Virus record (IMG/VR): IMGVR_UViG_3300043446_000762
Span: 1-34,587 of that record
Strand: one strand, 5' to 3'
From: a virus
DNA length: 34,587 nucleotides
The position numbers and the translations under genes are program-made. Every line of letters starts with the position of its first letter. The first letter of the stretch is position 1. Positions 28,085-34,587 of this stretch are shown piece by piece. The notes below the pieces were generated by a model. It saw only the letters and a list, made by a program, of their open reading frames with translations, did no database searches and was not told the origin of the DNA.

Positions 28085-30226
28085 TTAATCCACCTGGACA
28101 GCTTTAAGGTTTCCTTGTTTAGCCGCCAAGGCCTCAAACATATTGTCCATATCAATATCTTCAGTCTGCTTGGCAACCAAACCAGCACGAGCCATAGTTT
28201 CCATACTCTTAGCCTTGTTAAGCTCAGTCTTGGAATCCAGTTCCTTAGTTTGGCTATCCGGGCCTTGCTGCTGTTTCTCAACAACAATCTTTGCAGCCTC
28301 TTCAAACGTCGGCAGGTAAGAGTCAATATCCTTGATTCCAAGGACTCGCAGCGTGTCTTCAAACGGACGGCGAACCTTAAAGAAGATTTCAGGAACGCTC
28401 TGCGGAATCATTGCAACAGCTTGTGCAAACTGCGTTTGAACCTGCTGGATCAGTTGCTGGCGAGTCAGTCGGTTTTCATCCGACAGGAAACCAAGCGCCA
28501 GGTCAATGTTGATCATGCGCCGGTCAATAAACTCAAAGTTTTCTACCGACTTGGCATCTAGGAAACCCTCGCCATCACTGCACACGGCGGCTAGTTGCTG
28601 GATGTTGTAGTCGTCGGAATACTGAACAAGAGTTTTCCAAACGATGTACAGAGCATCGCGTAGACCAATCGCGCAGTTCTTGACCATCTCATCTTGAATG
28701 AGTTGGTTCGGACCCATAGCCAGTTGCAGCTTGTAACCGCTATTGCCGTCCTTCATCACTTCAGGATTGAGCACATCGGTCGGGCTGGTCATGCCAACCA
28801 TAGCCATCTTGTCCTGCTCAAACCGCTGCATAGCAGATTGAACATAAGCTAGGTTACCCTGCAAAGGCGAGAACTCATAAATATGCTTGGCAGGATCAAA
28901 CTTACGATCCAGAACAAACATAGCGCTCACGCCGCGCTGGATTTCTTCAGCGTCTAGGAACTCAGGGTTAACGCCAATGCGGGGTGTAGATGCCTGCATT
29001 GCAAATGCCATTTCGGCGCGGGCAATTGACGTAGCGTATTCCTGCATGGGAATAAGACGCTCGGCAAGCGAGTACCCAAAGAAGTTGCCAACCAAAGGTT
29101 TCGGGCACATGTTTGCCAGAGGAATGAAATCAACCTCTTTGGCATAAATGATGTACGAGCCGGAATAGCAAACCTCAACAGTTTCCTCTTCCCCATCGTT
29201 ATCAATGTCTTTGCGAATCCAGGCTGTCGTCAGCATCACCACACGGCTAAACCTATCAGCACCAGCCGAGGCAATAACGCCTTGACCGGGAACAGGAGTA
29301 GAGTCGCGGGCGTGGATAGCCAGGTCGTTCTCTAGTGCGCCGGCCTGGTATGCGCCAGCAGGACCATAAGAAGCGTGCTCTGCAAAAGCCTCAATATCAA
29401 TGTACGGGAATTGAGCCTTGGCCTCATGGATTGTCATGGGGTCATAGAACCCGCAGAAATCCTGATCTTGAATGGTGCTGATAGTCGGGTTGCAAACAAA
29501 ATAATGTTGCGCGACTTGTTTGATGCGGACGGTGGTGGAGTAGCCCGTCAGTTTGTACTGAGCGCGGTAGATGGCTTTGTTGTCCAGTGCATCAACGGCA
29601 TCTTCACCCGTCTCAAGCACATCAGCCATTGCGGCTTCAAGATTGACATCAATCTTCCGCATATTTTGGCGTTTGGCAGTCAGGCCTTTTTCTGCGGCCA
29701 TGATCTCAAACACCTTCAACTCATCACGAGTGCCTTCAACTTCTTTATACATCGTGACGGGATCGCGCACGGGCGAAACCATCACAATGCCGTTTTTGTT
29801 TAGCAGTGCGCCCTGAGCCCAATCACGGATAACAGCATACGCATCGTTTTTGCTGTTAACCATGTACTTGACCATCTCGGTTGCCTGCCGAGAAGCCCTG
29901 CCGTCTTCATGCGGCATACGTTCAAACTCAAACTCCACTTTGCCATTGGGCATCAGGCACTTTGTAATAACCGCAGTGGCGTAATCAACGCCAGGGTTAA
30001 CTACAGGGTGGATGTAATCAATTCCACGAATCGGCTCGGTGGAGTTAGATACGGGGATGTTTAGGTAATGATAGGTAGCAAGACGGTTAAATTGGTTTTT
30101 AGACTGCGTTAGTCGCAGGTAGTCAACCATTTTGAGGTAAACCTCATGGGCGACATTTTCAACAAGACCCTTTTGACCGCCAGATGCAGCAATGTTTGGA
30201 ACGATAACGTTCTGTTTGTTTAGCAT
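28085..30226 (-). CDS. Portal protein (P22-like size class)
   Basis: A 713-aa protein, the size of P22-type portals (about 725 aa). N-terminal helices (VAHEVYLKMVDYLRLTQSKN) lead to EPIRGIDYIHPVVNPGVDYA, a clip/stem region with FCGFYDPMTIHEAKAQFPYI, a crown region with FGYSLAERLIPMQEYATSIA, and FILDRKFDPAKHIYEF-type beta strands. A helical barrel-like C-terminus (QVQTQFAQAVAMIPQSVPEI onwards) ends with a Lys/Gln-rich tail (TELNKAKSMETMARAGLV). Twelve copies would form the ring through which DNA enters and leaves and to which the terminase and adaptor bind. It follows the terminase with nine bases between. AAGGA lies before the ATG. Confidence 0.85.
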   Translation of the reverse strand: MLNKQNVIVPNIAASGGQKGLVENVAHEVYLKMVDYLRLTQSKNQFNRLATYHYLNIPVSNSTEPIRGIDYIHPVVNPGVDYATAVITKCLMPNGKVEFEFERMPHEDGRASRQATEMVKYMVNSKNDAYAVIRDWAQGALLNKNGIVMVSPVRDPVTMYKEVEGTRDELKVFEIMAAEKGLTAKRQNMRKIDVNLEAAMADVLETGEDAVDALDNKAIYRAQYKLTGYSTTVRIKQVAQHYFVCNPTISTIQDQDFCGFYDPMTIHEAKAQFPYIDIEAFAEHASYGPAGAYQAGALENDLAIHARDSTPVPGQGVIASAGADRFSRVVMLTTAWIRKDIDNDGEEETVEVCYSGSYIIYAKEVDFIPLANMCPKPLVGNFFGYSLAERLIPMQEYATSIARAEMAFAMQASTPRIGVNPEFLDAEEIQRGVSAMFVLDRKFDPAKHIYEFSPLQGNLAYVQSAMQRFEQDKMAMVGMTSPTDVLNPEVMKDGNSGYKLQLAMGPNQLIQDEMVKNCAIGLRDALYIVWKTLVQYSDDYNIQQLAAVCSDGEGFLDAKSVENFEFIDRRMINIDLALGFLSDENRLTRQQLIQQVQTQFAQAVAMIPQSVPEIFFKVRRPFEDTLRVLGIKDIDSYLPTFEEAAKIVVEKQQQGPDSQTKELDSKTELNKAKSMETMARAGLVAKQTEDIDMDNMFEALAAKQGNLKAVQVD

Positions 30227-30235
30227 TTCGTATCC

Positions 30236-31822
30236 TTAAATTTGCTGAACCTTACCTTCAACCAAAGGAATCTTTCTGAAGGTGGTGGCTCGGCTAACTT
30301 CTGATTCGCCATATCCCTGAATCAGCGCCAAGATACCAATACGCGCAGAGTCAATATGGTCATCAGGGTCAGAAAACCTACCGGCTTCATCAATTGCGTA
30401 ATTCCTAGCTTCATCCAAAAACTGTTTACAGTTCTGGTTAATCAGGAAGTTTTTACGCTCCATCCCCAGCCGCATTATATTAATCCCGTAAGACTTATGG
30501 TTGGTTACTTTACCATCAGCATTAGGTGGATTCAAAATTGCGCCAGGAATAACATTTAGGTTGTAGTTATCCTCAAATACTTCTCGCACCGATTGTTCTG
30601 TTAACGTGTATCGGCCCGGTTGCGTTGCGTCATGCGGCAATGCAATTGGCACACCTCTAGATTCCCTATCTAGTAGGTAATGCACATACTCATCAGGTGT
30701 TTCGCCTTTATTGACTGTAATCTGCTTGTGCAGATAAATAATGTCTTGGATTGGATCTCGAAAAAAGAACGAAATAACCGTAGGGTCGTTTTTAATACCC
30801 AGGTCAAAACTAATCAATCGCTCAAGACTAGGGTTGCTTTTTAGGTCAATCTCAGACGGATCATAAGTAGGCCATTCCAGTAGCGGAAACACTACTCCCT
30901 GCCCAATTAGCGGTATGCCATTCATGCGGCATTCGCGCTCCCAGGGCATGAAGTCTCTTTCTAGCTGGTCACGTTCTTCTTTTGGAAAAAACGGCTCGCC
31001 CCATTCGTTCTCAAAAGGAATGTCATTCCAAGTGACTCGGATGTGACAGTAGCCCTCGACCTGATCCCAGAACTTTCTGACCAATCCTGACATACCCTTT
31101 AGTGGGGTAAACGAGCATATAACCTGCCCGGATCGGTTTGCAGTACGGACGACTAGTTCCGAGAAAACCTCATCTGGCGGCTGCTCATCAAGAACAACTA
31201 GATCCAATTCAAAACCCTGCAAGTTCTTGGTTTGCTGGGTGTAGTTGGCAAAGTACAGCTTGGATTTGCCGCCAGTAATGTGCTTGATCTCCATCGCCAT
31301 GATGTTTGCGCCATCAGTGCGAATGGATTTTTTATCGATCAAATCTCTAGGTACTGCGCCGGTGCCGATCTTGTATTCCTGCTTAACGTCATCGCAGCCA
31401 ATCAGTTTGGACTGTAGCGTTTTTGCAACCTGTTCCCAGGATTCACCTGAGCACATAGCCACAATAGGACGGTCCCAGCGCTTACCCTCCCAGTCGTCGG
31501 GATAGATGCCGGTCAGGTGGTAGGCGGCCTCGAAAACCGATGCAATGGTTTTTCCAGCGCGGTTAGCCGCAATCATTCCACGTCGGGAATGTTTAGCGCC
31601 GGTCTTAAAAAACTCTAGTTGGTAAGGGAAAGGTCGAAACCACCGCAGTTGGTTGTACTGCATGTCTTCAGCCAGTTTGTCCCTGGCTTTACGCATGGCA
31701 TGGTACTGTTCTGTGGTGAACTTATCGACCTTCTTTTTCCCGCCCGCAAGGTTGATTAGATACTTGAGTGCCCGCTCTTTGTAGATGGGCTGGATGTAAT
31801 CAGACGCTTCACTCTTGGCCAT
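30236..31822 (-). CDS. terL: Terminase large subunit
   Basis: A 528-aa packaging motor. ATPase domain: Walker A AANRAGKT (85-92), Walker B LVVLDEQPPDEVF (208-220, D212 and E213), coupling motif CSFTPLKG (236-243). RNase H-like nuclease: RLISFDLGIKNDPTVI (D340 the first metal ligand), ALPHDATQPG (D399) and DPDDHIDSARIG (486-496). All expected catalytic residues are present. The first 60 residues are a helical extension (YHAMRKARDKLAEDM). It overlaps the preceding small gene by 14 nt and has no strong ribosome site, suggesting coupled translation. Small-subunit identity in this phage is not clear; candidates lie just upstream. Confidence 0.93.
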   Translation of the reverse strand: MAKSEASDYIQPIYKERALKYLINLAGGKKKVDKFTTEQYHAMRKARDKLAEDMQYNQLRWFRPFPYQLEFFKTGAKHSRRGMIAANRAGKTIASVFEAAYHLTGIYPDDWEGKRWDRPIVAMCSGESWEQVAKTLQSKLIGCDDVKQEYKIGTGAVPRDLIDKKSIRTDGANIMAMEIKHITGGKSKLYFANYTQQTKNLQGFELDLVVLDEQPPDEVFSELVVRTANRSGQVICSFTPLKGMSGLVRKFWDQVEGYCHIRVTWNDIPFENEWGEPFFPKEERDQLERDFMPWERECRMNGIPLIGQGVVFPLLEWPTYDPSEIDLKSNPSLERLISFDLGIKNDPTVISFFFRDPIQDIIYLHKQITVNKGETPDEYVHYLLDRESRGVPIALPHDATQPGRYTLTEQSVREVFEDNYNLNVIPGAILNPPNADGKVTNHKSYGINIMRLGMERKNFLINQNCKQFLDEARNYAIDEAGRFSDPDDHIDSARIGILALIQGYGESEVSRATTFRKIPLVEGKVQQI

Positions 31823-31997
31823 ACTTGTCGCGCAGCGTCAAAAGAATTTGTGCTGAAGCGGCAAGGTAATAGACTTCATCGGGCTCAAGCTCGTGAGTGT
31901 TTTGCAAATCCTTTTGCAGCCACTCCAAAGCTTTTCGAGCGCAAACCTCTGCTTGAGTTGCCAGCTTCTTGCGAAAAATAATGGAGTAGTCTTCCAT
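31809..31997 (-). CDS. Hypothetical 62-aa helical protein before terL
   Basis: It begins MEDYSIIFRKKLATQAEVCA and is two or three amphipathic helices (ALEWLQKDLQNTHELEPDEV, YYLAASAQILLTLRDKYGQE). Its start follows the upstream stop without a gap (TAA then ATG) and its end overlaps terL. Translational coupling to terL is likely. A terminase-associated role is positional inference only. Confidence 0.6.
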   Translation of the reverse strand: MEDYSIIFRKKLATQAEVCARKALEWLQKDLQNTHELEPDEVYYLAASAQILLTLRDKYGQE

Positions 31998-32639
31998 TTA
32001 AGCCCACGGGTTTGCAATATTTTTCTGTGCAATAGCGACAAGCTCTCGATCAATCAACGTCCAAATGTTGCCACCTTTTTCACCAATACAGTAGGTATAT
32101 AGACCCCTGCCTGTTTCGGTAAAAGTGCCATCAGGGCGGCGCATCACACGCTCTTCAGTGCGCGGATCAATCCAGCTATATTTCTCAGGAACGGTCTGCC
32201 CGTACTTATTAATACGGGTGCCAACAGCAACTTTTTCCAGCGGCCCCATGATCTGATACGTGATCATGCCGTTGTCGTATTTCCAGAAAGAAATGTGGAC
32301 CTTCCTGTCCGACTGCGGATCATGCGGGTGCGGCATATTAGTCGCCCCAAAGAAATGAACACGCGAATTAATGTCGGGGAGATCTTGCGACCTAGGCGGC
32401 AGAGGCTTGATCTCATCCTCAGGGATCAGGTCTTTCTTTTCCACATACGGGTTGTCATCAGTGACAAACTCCGCAGGGATCTTCTTGCCTTCAAGAGCAT
32501 TCTTGGCAACAAGATACTGCTCATCTTTAGGCTTACCAACTAGGTCTAGTGCAATGCCAGTTCGATCAAAAACAAACTGGGCCAGTTCTTTAGCATGGGG
32601 AAGGTCTTCCTTCAGTGCCTCAATATCATACGTTGCCAT
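31998..32639 (-). CDS. Hypothetical 213-aa protein upstream of terminase
   Basis: It begins MATYDIEALKEDLPHAKELA, with a helical first third including FVFDRTGIALDLVGKPKDEQ. The remainder is strand-rich with VHFFGATNMPHPHDPQSD, VHISFWKYDNGMITYQIMG and a C-terminal GEKGGNIWTLIDRELVAIAQ. GGAG is present before ATG. It lies where small terminase subunits occur, but it lacks the expected DNA-binding helix-turn-helix at its N-terminus. No family recognised. Confidence 0.65.
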   Translation of the reverse strand: MATYDIEALKEDLPHAKELAQFVFDRTGIALDLVGKPKDEQYLVAKNALEGKKIPAEFVTDDNPYVEKKDLIPEDEIKPLPPRSQDLPDINSRVHFFGATNMPHPHDPQSDRKVHISFWKYDNGMITYQIMGPLEKVAVGTRINKYGQTVPEKYSWIDPRTEERVMRRPDGTFTETGRGLYTYCIGEKGGNIWTLIDRELVAIAQKNIANPWA

Positions 32640-32655
32640 TCACATTCTCCAGTAG

Positions 32656-32805
32656 TTACTTAGGTTTCTTTGCTGTCTTAGCCGCTTGCTTAAATTGCTT
32701 TGCGGTTGGAGCGCCTTTTGTACCGGGCTTACGCATTCGCTCACCCGACCCCGCCTTGATGCGCTCACGTTTGGCGTGGATATTATCGTATAGACCTTGT
32801 GCCAT
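32656..32805 (-). CDS. Small basic protein (49 aa)
   Basis: A short gene. Protein begins MAQGLYDNIHAKRERIKAGS and ends KQAAKTAKKPK; about a third of residues are Lys or Arg. Its ATG shares one base with the upstream stop (TGATG at 32803-32807). One of five tandem basic genes. It may bind DNA or condense it in the head; that is inference from charge. Confidence 0.6.
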   Translation of the reverse strand: MAQGLYDNIHAKRERIKAGSGERMRKPGTKGAPTAKQFKQAAKTAKKPK

Positions 32806-33068
32806 CAGCAGTTCCAATTCTTCAGTGATGCTGCTTTGCGAGTAGGCCGGCCCTTCTCATCTTTCATGGGACCGGGCATCCCAGACATACGCGCACAGAA
32901 AGACTTCTTCCTGGCGGCATCTGCTTTGGTTTTGGGGTTGGGTGCAGGCGGCTTCAGATTAGAACCCGTCTTCTTGTTGTAAGCAGCACGACCTTTAGCG
33001 GTCATGCCGGCACCCTGTTCGGTAGAGCGGTAGTTAGCGCCCTTACCTTTAGTGGTTCGCGGAATCAT
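32805..33068 (-). CDS. DUF6321-like basic protein (87 aa)
   Basis: Pattern: GAGMTAKGRAAYNKKTGSN, LKPPAPNPKT, AARKKSFCARMSGMPGPMKD and a terminal SLKNWNC. I recognise this as a family common in cyanophage and other environmental phage head regions (DUF6321); its function is unknown. Strongly basic, no TM. ATGA overlap with the gene before (33065-33068). Confidence 0.7.
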   Translation of the reverse strand: MIPRTTKGKGANYRSTEQGAGMTAKGRAAYNKKTGSNLKPPAPNPKTKADAARKKSFCARMSGMPGPMKDEKGRPTRKAASLKNWNC

Positions 33069-33289
33069 ACGCGAGAGGGACGGGTGCCTTTAGTAAAGCT
33101 GCCACCACGAATGTTCTGAACATGCTGATCAGACAGGGTGTTAACTTTATATGCGTCACGCACAGCACCAGCAGTAGTCTCACGACGGCTAATCTCGCTC
33201 TCGCGGGCAGACAGCTTATCGTTAATACCCTTGCTAACGCCCTTACGCATGGACGCGCCACCAGAGATAACTTTTCCGTAGCCAGACAT
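33065..33289 (-). CDS. Small basic protein (74 aa), MSGY type
   Basis: It begins MSGYGKVISGGASMRKGVSK and continues with SARESEISRRETTAGAVRDA and a Gly/Arg-rich end (NIRGGSFTKGTRPSRV). GAGG precedes the ATG at 33289. Its first four residues are the same as those of the next gene upstream (33297-33581), though the remainder differs. Not recognised beyond being basic. Confidence 0.6.
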   Translation of the reverse strand: MSGYGKVISGGASMRKGVSKGINDKLSARESEISRRETTAGAVRDAYKVNTLSDQHVQNIRGGSFTKGTRPSRV

Positions 33290-33296
33290 AATTACC

Positions 33297-33581
33297 TCAC
33301 TTCAGGTAGCTAGAGCCTTTGACGTAGCCCGTATTCGTGGACTTCGTGCTGTAAGGCGCGGGGGTAGACAGAGCAACTTTCTGATACCGACCGCAGGTGA
33401 CTTCGCCGCCAACTTTGGGAGCGCCTTGCGAGCCAGCAGGAGTCATCTTATCGACTCGGTTGCCAACAACGTTAGTCGCACCGCCAGAGTGTTTGGCAGG
33501 ATCTTTCGACACGTTGCCTTTGCGGTTAGGAGCCTGCGCCATCAGCGTAGGAGCATTGTTACCAGAGGTATATCCGCTCAT
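33297..33581 (-). CDS. Small basic protein (94 aa), MSGY type
   Basis: It begins [20 protein letters not shown] and is Gly/Ser/Thr/Lys-rich throughout ([20 protein letters not shown]), probably disordered. Start 33581 makes an ATGA overlap with the gene upstream. Not recognised; by position and charge a head or packaging accessory. Confidence 0.6.
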   Translation of the reverse strand: MSGYTSGNNAPTLMAQAPNRKGNVSKDPAKHSGGATNVVGNRVDKMTPAGSQGAPKVGGEVTCGRYQKVALSTPAPYSTKSTNTGYVKGSSYLK

Positions 33582-33721
33582 TTTTTACCTTTCGGTTGTT
33601 TCGCTTTACGCTGAACCGAATATGCAATTGCAAGTGCCTGCTTCTGAGGCTTACCCGCTTTCATCTCGGTCTTAACGTTTGATTTAAAAGCCTTTTCAGA
33701 CTTGCCTTGTTTCAGGGGCAT
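33578..33721 (-). CDS. Small Lys-rich protein (47 aa) of a widespread phage family
   Basis: A short gene. It begins [20 protein letters not shown] and continues [20 protein letters not shown] to a Lys-rich end. I recognise the MPLK-G-S...[17 protein letters not shown] pattern from many phages, where it stays uncharacterised. With 13 Lys among 47 residues it is a probable nucleic-acid binder. It lies 4 nt downstream of the HNH gene stop. Confidence 0.7.
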   Translation of the reverse strand: MPLKQGKSEKAFKSNVKTEMKAGKPQKQALAIAYSVQRKAKQPKGKK

Positions 33722-33724
33722 ATA

Positions 33725-34267
33725 TTACACCTTCTTGAGATGTTGCAATATTTTTTCTATATGTTCATAAAACTTGTCAACAGACAAGTCAAGTTTCATT
33801 TTGTTGCAAACAGAACAACACGGAACGCAGTTGTCTAACAAATAGCCTTTATTTGAATCAATCCTGTCAACTCCATTTGACTCAAAATATCCGTTGCAAT
33901 TTTTTTGTTGTGTTTTTGTAAATTTTTCCTGACCACAATAAAAACAAGGCTGTTCAATAATTTTACGAAATTGATCTTTTGACAGATCAAAAATGAACCC
34001 TCTTTTTTTTGCCGAATTTACGTATTGACTATATTTTGCGTTAAAACTTGCAATGCCAAACGGCTTTTTGTTTAAACCTTCTTTTTTTAAACAACCACAA
34101 GACGTTGTTACTTTAAGATTTGAAGAACTAATTACGTTACTGCTTCCGCAATCACAAACAACATTCCACATAGCTCGTTTTTGACCAGAAGGTAAAACGT
34201 GACTATGGCTAAAACTAACAACACTTAACAAGCCAAATTTTTTACCACAAAGATCAATTCTCTTCAT
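33725..34267 (-). CDS. HNH endonuclease, probably a free-standing homing endonuclease
   Basis: A 180-aa protein with two parts. Residues 36-60 carry CDCG and SCGCL, a small zinc DNA-binding motif seen in phage homing proteins. Residues 108-155 are an HNH core with PCFYCGQEK, NGVDRIDSNKGYLLDN and CVPCCSVCNKMK, giving two CxxC zinc pairs and the DRID/N active-site pattern. The gene is strikingly AT-rich: 16 of 60 bases are G or C at 33901-33960, against 36 of 60 at 33481-33540. It lacks a ribosome site, though TATAAT stands seven bases before the ATG on its strand. Insertion between packaging genes and its composition point to horizontal transfer. Confidence 0.8.
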   Translation of the reverse strand: MKRIDLCGKKFGLLSVVSFSHSHVLPSGQKRAMWNVVCDCGSSNVISSSNLKVTTSCGCLKKEGLNKKPFGIASFNAKYSQYVNSAKKRGFIFDLSKDQFRKIIEQPCFYCGQEKFTKTQQKNCNGYFESNGVDRIDSNKGYLLDNCVPCCSVCNKMKLDLSVDKFYEHIEKILQHLKKV

Positions 34268-34307
34268 GGCAATATTATATGCTAGATTTTTTATTTTAGC
34301 ATCTAGT

Positions 34308-34587
34308 CTATACTTTCTTTAGTGCAGTTAGGAAGTCTTCCAAAGCCTCGTCAGCATTAACTTCCTCTTCCTTTTGAATCACGTTATTTACGTGGTCAAT
34401 AGAAATAATGGGCGCCCGAGACGACTCAAATGTAGCAATTTTTTCAGCAATACGGGACTTTTCTTTAATATCCAACTCTTCGGACTGCATGGCCTCAATC
34501 AGAATCTCCATAGCAGTCTTCAAAGGCGGCAAGCCTTTGTCATGGCGCTCTTCATTCAACCTATTGAACAGCGCCCCGTACTCAGTA
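34308..34587 (-). CDS. Acidic helical protein, 5' end outside window (possible small terminase)
   Basis: The frame is open to the window edge, so only the C-terminal 92 residues are visible. They read EYGALFNRLNEERHDKGLPP, then MEILIEAMQSEELDIKEKSR, SRAPIISIDHVNNVIQKEEE and a final EDFLTALKKV. An internal TTG at 34559 is not a likely start because the reading frame continues well upstream. Location ahead of the packaging genes and an acidic helical tail could suit a terminase small subunit, but no DNA-binding part is visible. Confidence 0.45.
   Translation of the reverse strand, partial: TEYGALFNRLNEERHDKGLPPLKTAMEILIEAMQSEELDIKEKSRIAEKIATFESSRAPIISIDHVNNVIQKEEEVNADEALEDFLTALKKV

Noticed and set aside
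1-34587. CRISPR array, integrase, attachment site, transposon, or a toxin-antitoxin pair
   Set aside because: No regularly spaced identical repeats, no recombinase or transposase motifs, and no inverted repeats flanking any gene were seen. The collagen-coding repeats are in frame and inside a gene.

Overview
The window is about 34.6 kb of a tailed double-stranded DNA phage. It is not a bacterial chromosome: nearly every gene belongs to a phage module, and genes are packed with 1-4 nt start/stop overlaps (ATGA, GTGA, TGATG). Large terminase, a ~700-aa portal, a scaffold, an SU10/DUF5309-type major capsid protein, nozzle/adaptor-like tail genes and no tape measure or tail tube point to a podovirus-like virion. 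The host is inferred, not shown: the small MTRD(D/E)II proteins, the Rap1a/Tai-like proteins and the codon use suggest a betaproteobacterium (Burkholderiales-like), probably freshwater. No integrase, DNA polymerase or CRISPR array is visible; both ends of the window cut genes, so the genome is incomplete.

Layout. (1) 1-3569, minus strand: early/accessory arm of small genes led by a Cro-like regulator, with four zinc-ribbon miniproteins, a replication-protein-like gene, a 398-bp structured noncoding gap (1802-2199), then a cassette in which a secreted Rap1a/Tai-like protein plus a small helical protein occurs twice. (2) 3570-3736: divergent control region. (3) 3737-6348, plus strand: small genes, a Sak-type annealing protein, an SSB-like protein, an 87-nt tRNA-like structure, an HNH-like protein and a MazG-like pyrophosphohydrolase. 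(4) 34587-6345, minus strand: the late operon. It reads from an incomplete gene and an AT-rich HNH endonuclease through five small basic proteins, terminase, portal, scaffold, capsid (followed by a terminator), adaptor, a run of fibre genes (one collagen-like), a lysis cassette, a metallopeptidase, a metallophosphoesterase, a glycosyltransferase, nozzle and host-specificity proteins, and finally five low-complexity proteins that probably are internal/ejection proteins.

How it works together: the plus-strand genes supply recombination and nucleotide functions; the late operon packages DNA, builds head and tail, displays exchangeable fibres, and lyses the cell with holin-like proteins and a GH24 lysozyme. 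The parts most worth follow-up are the duplicated Rap1a-like pairs, the tRNA-like element between ssb and the HNH gene, the structured gap at 1802-2199, the glycosyltransferase inside the virion operon, and a fibre-gene recombination scar at 21131-21159.
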